Source: Mycolicibacterium nivoides
GTDB taxonomy: Bacteria; Actinomycetota; Actinomycetes; Mycobacteriales; Mycobacteriaceae
Reading direction: 5' to 3'
Assembly (NCBI RefSeq): GCF_003855255.1
Contig: NZ_CP034072.1
Location: 4,583,208 to 4,647,207 of the forward strand
Length of the DNA stretch: 64,000 nucleotides
The notes beneath the pieces were generated by a model. The model did no database searches. It worked only from the letters and a program-made list of their open reading frames with translations, and was not told where the DNA came from. Position numbers and translations under genes: made by a program. Positions 54,085-62,920 of this stretch are shown here, piece by piece (positions within the stretch are counted from its first letter, which is position 1; each line of letters starts with the position of its first letter).

Positions 54085-55065
54085 TTGGGAGCGCGGGAGT
54101 ACGACGAGTCCGACGTCCGGATCAGGCCGGGTAAAGGCTCGCGCCCGCGCACCAAGACCCGCCCCGACCACGCCGACGCCCAGTCGGCGATGGTGGTGAC
54201 CGTCGACCGCGGCCGCTGGGGCTGTGCGCTCGACCGCGACCCGCATCACCGCGTGGTCGCGATGCGGGCCCGCGAGCTGGGCCGCACCCCGATCGTGGTC
54301 GGCGACGACGTCGACATCGTCGGCGACCTGTCCGGGCGGCCCGATACCCTGGCCCGCATCGTGCGCCGGGGCGAGCGCCGAACCGTGTTGCGCCGCACCG
54401 CCGATGACACCGATCCCACCGAACGCGTCGTGGTCGCCAACGCCGATCAGCTGTTGATCGTGGTGGCGCTGGCCGACCCACCCCCGCGCACCGGATTCGT
54501 CGAGCGCACCTTGATCGCTGCCTACGCCGGTGGACTGAAACCCATTCTGTGCCTGACGAAGTCGGACCTGGCCGCCCCCGAGCCGTTCGCCGCGCAGTTC
54601 GAGGATCTGGACCTGACCATCGTCACCGCCGGCCGGGAAGATCCCCTGGAGGCAGTCGCTCCGCTGCTGAGCGATCAGGTCACCGTGCTCCTCGGCCATT
54701 CCGGGGTTGGCAAGTCCACCCTGGTGAATCGTCTTGTCCCAGAAGCAGACCGGGCAACGGGCGAGGTTTCCGGAGTGGGCAAGGGCAAGCACACCTCCAC
54801 CCAGTCGGTGGCGCTGCCGCTGGACGGATCCGGCTGGGTGATCGATACCCCCGGGATCCGCTCGTTCGGCCTGGCCCACATCCAACCGGACGACGTGATC
54901 ATGGCGTTCTCGGATCTGGCGGAGACCATCGAAGACTGTCCGCGCGGCTGCGGCCACATGGGGCCGCCCGCCGACCCGGAGTGCGCCCTGGATACGTTGT
55001 CCGGCCCGGCGGCCGGCCGCGTCGGCGCGGCTCGCCGCCTGTTGGCGGTCCTGCACGAAAGCTGA
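54085..55065 (+). CDS. rsgA: Ribosome small-subunit GTPase RsgA
   Basis: The product has 326 aa. Its GTPase motifs are circularly permuted: LTKSD (G4) precedes GHSGVGKST (G1) and DTPGIRSFGL (G3). An N-terminal OB-like domain and a C-terminal zinc knuckle (CPRGCGHMGPPADPEC) flank it. RsgA checks late 30S maturation. The likely start is a TTG at 54085, immediately after aroA, giving the family length; GGGGGAAG precedes it. Homologue of Rv3228. Confidence 0.94.
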   Translation: MGAREYDESDVRIRPGKGSRPRTKTRPDHADAQSAMVVTVDRGRWGCALDRDPHHRVVAMRARELGRTPIVVGDDVDIVGDLSGRPDTLARIVRRGERRTVLRRTADDTDPTERVVVANADQLLIVVALADPPPRTGFVERTLIAAYAGGLKPILCLTKSDLAAPEPFAAQFEDLDLTIVTAGREDPLEAVAPLLSDQVTVLLGHSGVGKSTLVNRLVPEADRATGEVSGVGKGKHTSTQSVALPLDGSGWVIDTPGIRSFGLAHIQPDDVIMAFSDLAETIEDCPRGCGHMGPPADPECALDTLSGPAAGRVGAARRLLAVLHES

Positions 55066-55136
55066 CCGCCTACCCGCGTACCGCTGGGCGGCACATCGCG
55101 TCGTTCGGCGACCGCGCGGCGCTATGGTCGCTGATT

Positions 55137-55943
55137 GTGGCTACTTATGTTCTCACCGGCAGCGCCTCGGGACTCGGCGCTGCGACCAAGAAGCGGCTGG
55201 AGTCCGACGGACATCGGGTGATCGGCGTCGACCTGCGCGATGCCGACGTGAACGTGGACCTGAGCACACCGGACGGGCGCGCCGAGGCGATCGCGAAGGT
55301 CACCGAGCTGGCTGACGGCGGTATCGACGGTTTCGTCCCGTTCGCCGGACTGGCCGCCGCGACCGGCCGTCCGGCGCATCTGCTGATCGCCGTCAACTAC
55401 TTCGCCGCGATCGAGCTGCTGGAAGGCCTGCGCCCGCTTCTGGCCAACCGCGAGAACGCGTCGGTCGTGCTGATCAGCTCGAATTCGACCACCACTCAGC
55501 CCAATTGGCCGGCCGAGCTGGCGGACGCGTGCCTGGCCGGCGACGAGGTGGGCGCCAACACCGTCGCCTCCACCTACGGCGACTTCGCGGCACTGCAGGC
55601 CTACCCGGCGACGAAGGCCGCGCTGGCGTACTACGCCCGCACCAAGTCCGCGGAGTACATCGCCGAGGGCATCCGGCTCAACGCGATCGCACCGGGGCTC
55701 ATCGACACTCCGATGACCCAGGAGGGCCGCAAGGACCCGTTGACCGGCGCGGGGATGGAGCAATTCCTCAAGACCATTCCCGCCGGGCGCGGCGGGCGGC
55801 CCGAAGAGGTGGCCGCACTGGTGGCATTCCTGCTGGGCCCCGAGGCGAGCTACTTCGTGGGGTCGGTCATCTTCGTCGACGGCGGGATCGACGCAGCGGT
55901 CCGCGGCAGGGACTGGCCGAAGGTCTGGGAGCTGAACATGTGA
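55137..55943 (+). CDS. Short-chain dehydrogenase (3-alpha-HSD-like)
   Basis: The product has 268 aa from a GTG at 55137. The cofactor motif is LTGSASGLGAATKKRL, the catalytic Ser lies in VVLISSNS and YPATKAALAYYARTKS holds Tyr-x3-Lys; the end VIFVDGGIDAA is typical. It resembles 3-alpha-hydroxysteroid dehydrogenase-type SDRs. TATGGT (55123-55128) is 8 nt before the GTG. Upstream in-frame sequence is antisense-type extension within rsgA. Substrate not known. Confidence 0.9.
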   Translation: MATYVLTGSASGLGAATKKRLESDGHRVIGVDLRDADVNVDLSTPDGRAEAIAKVTELADGGIDGFVPFAGLAAATGRPAHLLIAVNYFAAIELLEGLRPLLANRENASVVLISSNSTTTQPNWPAELADACLAGDEVGANTVASTYGDFAALQAYPATKAALAYYARTKSAEYIAEGIRLNAIAPGLIDTPMTQEGRKDPLTGAGMEQFLKTIPAGRGGRPEEVAALVAFLLGPEASYFVGSVIFVDGGIDAAVRGRDWPKVWELNM

Positions 55944-55952
55944 CGCGCAGCG

Positions 55953-56375
55953 TCAGTGCTTGGCCTTGGCCTGATCGGCCTCTGCCTGCTGTTGCTCTTC
56001 CTCGGCCTGCTGCTTGGCCGCTGCGATGGCGGCGCGTCCCTCTGGGCTGGCCGCCGAATTACCCGGCGTCTTGGCCGAGGCCACGCCTGCGCTGCAGTTG
56101 AGGTTGAGCAGCACGGTGTCGGTGACCGGCGAGAAGTTGTCGCCCTTGAGCCACGGCGCCTTCTCGGAGCTGGTGACGACGCAGTCGTCGTCGGCCTCCG
56201 AGTCGCCGGAGCGGGTCGCCACGACACCCTTCATCCCGGCGTCAGCCAATGCCGATTGCGCATCCGAGTACTTCTGCCCGGCGTAGTCGTCAGCCGCCGC
56301 GACACCGGTGGCCAACGCCCCGACCGGGACGGCGGAAGCGCCGAGCACCATGGCCGCCGCGAGCAGCTTCCTCAT
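55953..56375 (-). CDS. Secreted PASTA-like small protein
   Basis: The product has 140 aa. A signal peptide (residues 1-27, LLAAAMVLGASAVPVGALA) ends near VAAADD. One PASTA-like unit follows (YAGQKYSDAQSALADAGMKG), with two Cys (DDCVV, LNCSA) that could form a disulfide, and a Gln/Glu/Ala-rich helical tail ending QAKAKH. It is a small exported protein of unknown role. The ATG at 56375 follows GGAGG. It ends nine bases from the convergent SDR gene. Confidence 0.83.
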   Translation of the reverse strand: MRKLLAAAMVLGASAVPVGALATGVAAADDYAGQKYSDAQSALADAGMKGVVATRSGDSEADDDCVVTSSEKAPWLKGDNFSPVTDTVLLNLNCSAGVASAKTPGNSAASPEGRAAIAAAKQQAEEEQQQAEADQAKAKH

Positions 56376-56489
56376 AACAACCTCCGATTCGCCTGTCCCC
56401 GCCCTGTGAGCCAGAAGGTTATTGGCGGCGTCTGCGAGGACCCTGGGAGTACGGCGGGTGGTTGCTTGGAATTTGGGCGATCGGGCCAT

Positions 56490-56553
56490 GAACGAATGTG
56501 GGCTTGTGTTCTCAGATCTCGGCAGATCCTCGGACACAAGCCCACATTCGTTC
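56490..56553. repeat. Perfect 20-bp inverted repeat with a 24-base loop
   Basis: The arms 56490-56509 (beginning GAACGAATGTGGGC) and 56534-56553 (ending GCCCACATTCGTTC) are exact reverse complements. The loop 56510-56533 contains a near-direct repeat CAGATCTCGG / CAGATCCTCGG. It lies 17 bases beyond the desaturase stop, between two minus-strand genes, with no gene of its own in 56376-56569. It may be a terminator without a T-run, or a member of a dispersed mycobacterial intergenic hairpin family. Confidence 0.92.
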
Positions 56554-56569
56554 GATAACCCAGTTGAAA

Positions 56570-57808
56570 CTACTTGCGGCGCCAGCCTCGCACCGTCTCG
56601 ATGGCCGTCTTCAGGCCACGACGACGCCCGGTCGCGGGATCGGTGACCCCGTACCCTTCGAGCTCGGTGAACATCCGCTCGCTGCGGGTCTCGGGTGCGT
56701 TGTCGGCCGTGTCCTTCAGGAACTTGTCAGGCAGCGACAACTTGGCGATGGTGCGCCACGTCTTGCCGTACTGCACCAGGAACGGTCCCGTGGTGTAGGG
56801 CAGGTCGTACTTGGCGCACAGCGCCCGCACCCGGACCGCGATCTCGGCGTACCGATTGCTCGGCAGATCCGGGAACAGGTGATGCTCGATCTGGTAGCTC
56901 AGGTTGCCGCTCATGAAGGCCAGCGCCGGACCCGAGTTGAAGTTGGCACTGCCCAGCATCTGCCGCAGGTACCACTGGCCGCGGCTCTCACCGACCATGT
57001 CGGTCTTGGTGAATTTCTCTGCGCCATCAGGGAAATGGCCGCAGAAGATCACCGCGTTGGCCCACACGTTGCGGATCACGTTGGCGACCGCATTGGCCTT
57101 CAAGGTGGACTTGAAGGTCGCTCCCGGCGACAGCGCCGTCAGCGCCGGCCACACCACGTAGTCCTTGGCCAGCTGATGCCCGGCCTTGACGCCGAACTCG
57201 CGCACGCGGACGAGCGTGGCGTTGCGGTCGTCGCGGCCCTTGAAGATCTTGCCGAGCTCCAGGTGCTGCAGCCCCACGCCCCACTCGAAACCGATCGCGA
57301 GGAGGGTGTTGAACAGCAGGTTGCCGTAGAGGTTGAACGGCTTCCACCTGGCATCCCGGGTGACGCGGATGACGCCGTAGCCCACGTCGTCGTCCATGCC
57401 GAGGATGTTCGTGTACTTGTGGTGCATGAAGTTGTGGGTGAACCGCCAGTGCTTGGACGCCCCGCTCATATCCCACTCCCACGACGAGGAGTGAATCTCG
57501 GGATCGTTCATCCAGTCCCACTGGCCGTGCATGACGTTGTGGCCGATCTCCATGTTCTCGATGATCTTGGCCACGCCCAGGGTTACGGTGCCCGCCCACC
57601 ACGCGGAGCGCTTGGAGCTCGCCGCGAGCATGACGCGGCCGGCTACGTCGAGCGCACGCTGCGCCGCGATGGTGCGGCGGATGTAGCGCGCGTCGCGCTC
57701 ACCGCGGGAGTCTTCGATGTCCTGCCGGATCGCGTCGAGCTCGATGCCCAGGTTCTCGATATCGGCATCGGTGAGATGCGCGAATGCGGGAACGTCGGTA
57801 ACTGCCAT
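56570..57808 (-). CDS. desA3: Membrane acyl-CoA desaturase, DesA3-like
   Basis: The product has 412 aa. Three histidine boxes are present: GHNVMHGQW, HWRFTHNFMHHKY and NLSYQIEHHLFPD, as in membrane fatty acyl-CoA desaturases. It should introduce the delta-9 double bond in stearoyl-CoA with electrons from the oxidoreductase encoded just upstream; the M. tuberculosis pair Rv3229c/Rv3230c works this way. The ATG at 57808 follows GGAGG. Palindromic operator sequences upstream match the one before the reductase gene. The protein is shorter by about 15 residues than I recall for Rv3229c. Confidence 0.94.
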   Translation of the reverse strand: MAVTDVPAFAHLTDADIENLGIELDAIRQDIEDSRGERDARYIRRTIAAQRALDVAGRVMLAASSKRSAWWAGTVTLGVAKIIENMEIGHNVMHGQWDWMNDPEIHSSSWEWDMSGASKHWRFTHNFMHHKYTNILGMDDDVGYGVIRVTRDARWKPFNLYGNLLFNTLLAIGFEWGVGLQHLELGKIFKGRDDRNATLVRVREFGVKAGHQLAKDYVVWPALTALSPGATFKSTLKANAVANVIRNVWANAVIFCGHFPDGAEKFTKTDMVGESRGQWYLRQMLGSANFNSGPALAFMSGNLSYQIEHHLFPDLPSNRYAEIAVRVRALCAKYDLPYTTGPFLVQYGKTWRTIAKLSLPDKFLKDTADNAPETRSERMFTELEGYGVTDPATGRRRGLKTAIETVRGWRRK

Positions 57809-57827
57809 CGTCAGCCTCCTCTCGATT

Positions 57828-57862
57828 ACCTACGGTAGCGTAACCTACGATCCCGTAGGTTA
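57828..57862. promoter_or_regulatory. Operators upstream of desA3
   Basis: TAACCTACG-N4-CGTAGGTTA (57841-57862) is a palindrome with 9-bp arms. Next to it, ACCTACGGTAGCGTAACC (57828-57845) is a second partial copy with a perfect core TACG-GTAG-CGTA. Both share the CCTACG/CGTAGG half sites with the operator before the reductase gene. They occupy the 68-base gap before desA3 and should bind a TetR-type regulator; which one is unknown. Confidence 0.8.
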
Positions 57863-57876
57863 CCAGCCAGTAAAGT

Positions 57877-59025
57877 TTATACGTCCAGAACACAGTCGCC
57901 GGAAGCGGCCGAAACACACGTCTGGATCCGGGTGCCCGGGTCGTGCTCGACGCCGGTGCGCAGATCGCGCACGTGCCCGTCGACCAGGCCCACCACACAC
58001 GACTGACAGATCCCCATCCGGCAGCCGAACGGCATCCGGATCCCGACCTGCTCCCCCGCGTCCATCAACGGCGTCGCGCCGTCGACCGTGACCTCCTTGC
58101 CGCTGCGCTCGAATGTCACCGTGCCCCCGGCGCCGTGCGGGGCAGCCCGCGACACCGCGAACCGTTCCAGGTGCAGGCTGTCGGCGATACCCGCGCCCGC
58201 CCACACCCGTTCGGCGTCATCGAGCATGCCTTCCGGCCCGCATGCCCAGGCTTGACGCTCACGCCAATCCGGGACTACGTCGCCGATGTGCGCCAGATCC
58301 AGCCTGCCTTCGGTCCGGGTGCTGCGCAACAGCAGCCGGTAGCCGGGATGCTCGTCGTGCAGCGCGGCCAGCTCCTGGCCGAACATCACGTCGGATTCCG
58401 TTGGCGCGGAATGCACATGCACGATGTCGGTGATCTGGTCGCGGCGCACCAGGGTACGCAGCATCGACATCACCGGAGTTATCCCCGAACCGGCCGTCAC
58501 GAACAACACCGTCGCGGGCGCCGGATCGGGCATGACGAAGTTGCCCTGTGGGGCCGCCAACCGCACCACGGTCCCCGGCCGCAGACCATCGACCAGATGC
58601 GTCGACAAGAACCCCTCGGGCATCGCCTTGACCGTGATCGCGATGGTGCGCGCACCAGCCGCAGAGGCCTTCTCCGGTGTCGAGGTGAGCGAATACGACC
58701 GCCAGCGCCAGCGCCCGTCGATCAGCACCCCGATGCCGACGTACTGGCCGGGTTCGTAGTCGAACGAGAATCCCCAGCCCGGTTTGATCACCAGCGTCGC
58801 CGAGTCAGCCGTTTCCCGCCGAACCTCCACCACCCGGCCGCGCAACTCCCGCGCCGACCACAACGGGTTGGCCAGTTTGAGGTAGTCATCGGGCAGCAGC
58901 GGGGTGGTCACCTGGCCGACGATTCGGCGGACAACATTCCACGCGGGACGCCGTTCGGCGCCGGCGACGGCGGGACGGAGCGTGTCGGCCACATTGGCCG
59001 AGACCTTGATATCGTTCTTGGCCAT
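57877..59025 (-). CDS. Ferredoxin-type oxidoreductase supplying DesA3
   Basis: The product has 382 aa. A flavin domain ([11 protein letters not shown], about 105-120), an NAD(P)H domain ([16 protein letters not shown]) and a C-terminal 2Fe-2S domain ([16 protein letters not shown] and a later C in IQTCVSA) lie in that order. It carries electrons from NAD(P)H to the desaturase, as Rv3230c does. The ATG at 59025 has TACCGT (59032-59037, minus) 6 nt upstream, inside the palindromic operator at 59027-59046. It precedes desA3 on the same strand by 68 bases. Confidence 0.94.
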   Translation of the reverse strand: MAKNDIKVSANVADTLRPAVAGAERRPAWNVVRRIVGQVTTPLLPDDYLKLANPLWSARELRGRVVEVRRETADSATLVIKPGWGFSFDYEPGQYVGIGVLIDGRWRWRSYSLTSTPEKASAAGARTIAITVKAMPEGFLSTHLVDGLRPGTVVRLAAPQGNFVMPDPAPATVLFVTAGSGITPVMSMLRTLVRRDQITDIVHVHSAPTESDVMFGQELAALHDEHPGYRLLLRSTRTEGRLDLAHIGDVVPDWRERQAWACGPEGMLDDAERVWAGAGIADSLHLERFAVSRAAPHGAGGTVTFERSGKEVTVDGATPLMDAGEQVGIRMPFGCRMGICQSCVVGLVDGHVRDLRTGVEHDPGTRIQTCVSAASGDCVLDV

Positions 59026-59026
59026 G

Positions 59027-59046
59027 AACCTACGGTACCGTAGGTT
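59027..59046. promoter_or_regulatory. Perfect 20-bp operator palindrome at the reductase start
   Basis: AACCTACGGTACCGTAGGTT reads the same on both strands. It abuts the ATG of the reductase (one base between) and contains the -10 TACCGT (59032-59037, minus), so binding must block initiation. The half site CCTACG is shared with the desA3 operators, which suggests one regulator for both genes. Confidence 0.92.
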
Positions 59047-59083
59047 ACTGCCACGTAGCTAGTCGCACGACGGCTGTCGCAGG

Positions 59084-60508
59084 TCAGGAAGCCAAAGTGT
59101 TCTTGAAAGTTTTCCCGTCCTTCATGATCACTTTGAAGTTTCGTTCCGGATCGGCGACCAGGTCCAGCCGTGCCAACGGGTCGCCGTCGACCAGCAGCAG
59201 ATCCGCGAGCGCACCCTCCTGAACCACACCCAGCTTGCCGGCGTACGGGTTGCGCTTGCCCGACATCGCCAGCAGTTCGGCATTGGTTCCGGTGGCCATC
59301 GTCAACGTCTCGGCGGGCGAGAACCACCTGCCGAGCCCCGCCAGCAGCGCCCCCTGTTTCGGTGCCAGCTGCGGCGAGAACAGGATGTCCGTGCCGAAGG
59401 CCGTCTTGAGCTTGTACTTGCGGGCCAACTGGTAGACGTTGTTGACGCCGTCGACGATCTCCTTGGCCTTGGCGGCCTCGTCGGAGCCCGGCGGGAACGC
59501 ACCGATCATCTCGGCCGGGATCGGCTGCGTGCTCAGCCAGATGTTCTTGTCCGCCATCTGCTTTGCCGTCGCCTCGTCCATCAGATGAGCGTGCTCGATA
59601 CACGTGACGCCGGCGCGGATCGCCTGCTGGATCGTCTGCGGGGTGTAGGCATGCACCGTCACATACGTGCCCCAGTTGCCCGCGGCTTCGGTGGCCGCCC
59701 GCAATTCGGACTCGGTGAAGGTGGTGACGTCGAGCGGGCTGTGCGGGGAGGACACCCCGCCCCCTGCGGTCAGCTTGATCTGCGACGCGCCCTGGAACAA
59801 CTGCTCGCGGGCGCGCACCCGCACCTCGTCGGGGCTGTCGGCGACCATGGCGGCGCCGAGCTCCTCCTGGCGCGACGGCGGGCCACCCGGATTGCGCGGA
59901 AGGTCCGCGGGCGTACGGAAGTCACCGTGGCCGCTGGTCACCGTGATGATCGCGCCGGACGGGTAGATGCGCGGTCCGTCGATGACGCCTTCGTCGATGG
60001 CCTGCTTGAGACCGAAGCTCGGGCCGCCGAGATCGCGCACCGTGGTGAACCCGCGCATCAGGGTGTCGTTGGCCTCGGCGCCGGCCAGCAGGTTGAGGTA
60101 CCCCGGATCCAAGGTCGTCAACTGTGTCACCGGCGGCCTCACCAGCATCGTGTGCCAGTGGTTGTCGATCAGGCCCGGCATCAACGTCCGGCCGCCGCCG
60201 TCGATCACCGTCGCCCCCGGCTCGTCCGGCAACGCCTCGGTGGAGATCCGCTCGATCCGGTTGCCCTTGACCCGCACGTTCGACGGTGCCGACAGCCGAT
60301 CACTGTGGCCGTCAAAGATTTTGACGTTGCGGAAGTCCGTGGTGGCCACCCCGTCGGCAGGAGGTGCCGGAGGCGGCGGGGCCTGCGCGGAGTCCGCGGG
60401 GCGGCCCGGCTCTGAAGATCCGGCCGATGAGGTGTCTCCGTCACCGGCCGAACACGACACACTGGCCAGGATCACAGCCAACGACGCCAACAGCCCGAAT
60501 GCGCGCAT
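59084..60508 (-). CDS. Probable lipoprotein amidohydrolase
   Basis: The product has 474 aa. A hydrophobic leader (LLASLAVILASVSCSAGDGD) with a lipobox-like SVSC is followed by a Ser/Pro-rich linker and then a metal-dependent amidohydrolase: PGLIDNHWHTML (HxH), IKLTAGGGVSS, YVTVHAYT, CIEHAHLMD and KTAFGTDILFS (final Asp). It belongs with imidazolonepropionase/prolidase-like enzymes and would act outside the membrane. The -3 residue of the lipobox is Ser rather than Leu, so lipid attachment is uncertain. Substrate unknown. Confidence 0.85.
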   Translation of the reverse strand: MRAFGLLASLAVILASVSCSAGDGDTSSAGSSEPGRPADSAQAPPPPAPPADGVATTDFRNVKIFDGHSDRLSAPSNVRVKGNRIERISTEALPDEPGATVIDGGGRTLMPGLIDNHWHTMLVRPPVTQLTTLDPGYLNLLAGAEANDTLMRGFTTVRDLGGPSFGLKQAIDEGVIDGPRIYPSGAIITVTSGHGDFRTPADLPRNPGGPPSRQEELGAAMVADSPDEVRVRAREQLFQGASQIKLTAGGGVSSPHSPLDVTTFTESELRAATEAAGNWGTYVTVHAYTPQTIQQAIRAGVTCIEHAHLMDEATAKQMADKNIWLSTQPIPAEMIGAFPPGSDEAAKAKEIVDGVNNVYQLARKYKLKTAFGTDILFSPQLAPKQGALLAGLGRWFSPAETLTMATGTNAELLAMSGKRNPYAGKLGVVQEGALADLLLVDGDPLARLDLVADPERNFKVIMKDGKTFKNTLAS

Positions 60509-60528
60509 CAAGATCCTTGTCTGGTCGG

Positions 60529-61044
60529 TCAGAGCAGTTCGAGCAGGAACGGCAATTCTTGCGGCGCATACCACGCGAGGTCGTGATCCTGGGCGTCGCC
60601 CACCGTGAGTTCGGCGTCCTCGTCCCCCAGATCCGCGTCGTCGATGGCGTCGACAGCGGCCAGCACCGCCGGCTCCGCGTCTGCGTTGTCGACGTACACC
60701 GCGACGACCGTGTCGATCGGCAACGGCCCCGACAACCGCACTACGGCGTCGTCGAGGTCGGGCCGCACGGTGACTTCGACATCGGCCCCCGTATCGGCCA
60801 CCACCACGGCACGGCGCGGCGGCAGGCCGGAACCCGGCTGCAGATCCGTACCCCCGAGCAAGCGCAGCGAGGCCAGTGCGGCCTCACGCAACGCCACCTC
60901 GGCGAGTTCGTCGTCGTCGCCCTCGGCGTAGGCCTCCCGCAGCGTCGGGGTGACCGCGAAGGCGGTCCCGTTCACGACGAGCAGGTGGCGGTCGGCGACA
61001 AGCTGTTGCAGGGCGACCAGAGTCGTCGGGATGTAGACGCGCAC
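60529..61044 (-). CDS. Conserved hypothetical protein (Rv3231c type)
   Basis: The product has 171 aa from a GTG at 61044. It starts VRVYIPTTLVALQQLVADRHLLVVNGTAFAVTP and has a strongly acidic C-terminal half (DAIDDADLGDEDAELT). It corresponds to Rv3231c. No motif, signal or membrane segment is visible and I assign no function. It lies between the BCCT transporter and the amidohydrolase genes on the same strand. Confidence 0.8.
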   Translation of the reverse strand: MRVYIPTTLVALQQLVADRHLLVVNGTAFAVTPTLREAYAEGDDDELAEVALREAALASLRLLGGTDLQPGSGLPPRRAVVVADTGADVEVTVRPDLDDAVVRLSGPLPIDTVVAVYVDNADAEPAVLAAVDAIDDADLGDEDAELTVGDAQDHDLAWYAPQELPFLLELL

Positions 61045-61053
61045 ACCGCGAGA

Positions 61054-62859
61054 TTAATCGGCTTCGGCGTCCTTTTCGGCGTCGGCCTGTTTCTCGTCGG
61101 CTTGCGGGTCCTTCTCCACCGAGATCACGAAGTCGTCGCCGTGCTGGATGACACCGCTGACCACGGCACTGCTCACCGCCTCCACCGCGTACTGCCGACG
61201 AACCACCAACGGATCCTGCCGGAGGTCGCGGACCAGTGCCACCGCGAGACCGATCATCACCAGCACGAACGGCACCGCGACGATGATGGTGATCGACTGC
61301 AGACCATTGAGGGCGTCGGCACCACCGACCAGCAGCATCACCGCCGCGACCGCACCGGTGGCGACACCCCAGAAGATCACCGTCGGGCGGGTCGGCTTGA
61401 TGGTGCCGCGCTCGGACAGCGAACCCATCACGATCGACGCGGCGTCGGCGCCCGACACGAAGAAGATGGCCACCAGCACCATCACCACGACGCTGGTGAC
61501 GGTTGCGATCGGATACTCACCGAGCAGGCTGAACAGCTGTCGCTCCTGGCTGCCCATTCCGGCCAGGTCCACACCGTTCTGCTGCTCGAAGATGGCCGCA
61601 CCGCCGAACACACAGAACCAGACCAGCGACACCACGCTGGGCACCAGCAGCACCCCGGTCACGAATTGCCGGATGGTGCGGCCCCGCGAGATCCGGGCGA
61701 TGAACATACCGACGAACGGGGTCCAGGAGATCCACCACGCCCAGTAGAAGATGGTCCAGTCCTGGAGCCAGGCGCTGACCTCGGGACCTTCCGCGCCGGT
61801 CCGGGCCGCCATCTGCGGGAGGTCTCCCACGTAACTGCCGATCGCCGTCGGGATCATGTTCAGCATGAACATCGTCGGACCGACCAGGAAGATGAACAAG
61901 GCCATCGCCACCGCCAGCACCATGTTGGTGTTGGACAGCCACTGAATCCCGCGTGCGACGCCTGACACCGCCGACAGGACGAACGCGATGGTCAGGACCG
62001 TGATGATGATGATCAAGATGGCATTGCCGGTTTCACCGATCCCGGCGACGATGTGCAGCCCGCTGCGGATCTGCAGCGCGCCGAGCCCCAGGGACGCGGC
62101 CGACCCGAACAGCGTGGCGAAGATCGCCAGCATGTCGATCACCTTGCCCCACGGCCCGTTGGCACGTTTGCCCAGCAGAGGCTCGAACGCCGCACTGACC
62201 AACTGCAACCTGCCCTTGCGGTACACGCCGTAGGCGATGGTCAGGCCGACGACCGCGTAGATCGCCCACGGATGCAGGGTCCAGTGGAACATCGTGGTCG
62301 CCATCGCGGTCTGCGCGGCCTCGGGATTGCCGGGTTCGCCGGTGCCCGGTGGCGGGGATGCGTAATGCGACAGCGGCTCGGAGACCCCGAAGAACATCAG
62401 ACCGATGCCCATGCCGGCGCTGAACATCATCGCCACCCAGGACACCGTGCGGAACTCCGGTTCATCGTCGTCACGACCCAACGGGATGTTGCCGTAACGG
62501 CTCATGGCCAGCCAGATCACAAAGACCACGAACCCGGACGCTGTCAGGACGAACAGCCAACCGACATCGGCCATCACCCAACTGAGCGCGTTCGACGACG
62601 CCGTGGCGAGCGAATCCGTGCTGACGAATCCCCAGACCAGGAATGCGAGCGCGATGGCGGCGGTGACTCCGAAGACCACCCAGTCAACACCGGCTCGGCG
62701 GGTATAGGCCTTCTGCTCCACCGGAATGTCGAGCGCCGGATGGTGCGGCACCACATCGGTGACGCGCGACTTGAGCGCGCCCTGCGTTTTCTTTACTGCG
62801 GTTTCGTCGGCTTCTTGCGTGTTCTTGTCAGATCTACTTTTTCGTATCTCAGCTGGCAT
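61054..62859 (-). CDS. BCCT-family betaine/choline transporter
   Basis: The product has 601 aa. Twelve hydrophobic segments are spread between about 50 and 530. The family signature is present (TIFYWAWWISWTPFVGMFIARISRG), with the Trp-rich box for quaternary ammonium binding and the glycine stretch FSAGMGIGLMFFGVSEP. The charged C-terminal tail (ISVEKDPQADEKQADAEKDA) resembles osmosensing tails. It probably imports glycine betaine or related compounds with Na+. The ATG at 62859 gives MPAEIRKSRSDK; upstream in-frame sequence is not family-like. Confidence 0.92.
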   Translation of the reverse strand: MPAEIRKSRSDKNTQEADETAVKKTQGALKSRVTDVVPHHPALDIPVEQKAYTRRAGVDWVVFGVTAAIALAFLVWGFVSTDSLATASSNALSWVMADVGWLFVLTASGFVVFVIWLAMSRYGNIPLGRDDDEPEFRTVSWVAMMFSAGMGIGLMFFGVSEPLSHYASPPPGTGEPGNPEAAQTAMATTMFHWTLHPWAIYAVVGLTIAYGVYRKGRLQLVSAAFEPLLGKRANGPWGKVIDMLAIFATLFGSAASLGLGALQIRSGLHIVAGIGETGNAILIIIITVLTIAFVLSAVSGVARGIQWLSNTNMVLAVAMALFIFLVGPTMFMLNMIPTAIGSYVGDLPQMAARTGAEGPEVSAWLQDWTIFYWAWWISWTPFVGMFIARISRGRTIRQFVTGVLLVPSVVSLVWFCVFGGAAIFEQQNGVDLAGMGSQERQLFSLLGEYPIATVTSVVVMVLVAIFFVSGADAASIVMGSLSERGTIKPTRPTVIFWGVATGAVAAVMLLVGGADALNGLQSITIIVAVPFVLVMIGLAVALVRDLRQDPLVVRRQYAVEAVSSAVVSGVIQHGDDFVISVEKDPQADEKQADAEKDAEAD

Positions 62860-62920
62860 GATCAATTCATCAGACCGCGAATTGCAGCTCAGGTCAAACA
62901 CGTCACGCGTTTTGCCAGGT

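Noticed and set aside
54549..55136. 196-codon N-terminal extension of the SDR gene at 55137
   Set aside because: It overlaps rsgA in another frame and SDRs begin at the TGSASGLG strand; the GTG at 55137 has a -10 in place.
56498..57838. 446-codon plus-strand frame across desA3
   Set aside because: Antisense to the desaturase; histidine- and arginine-rich shadow composition.
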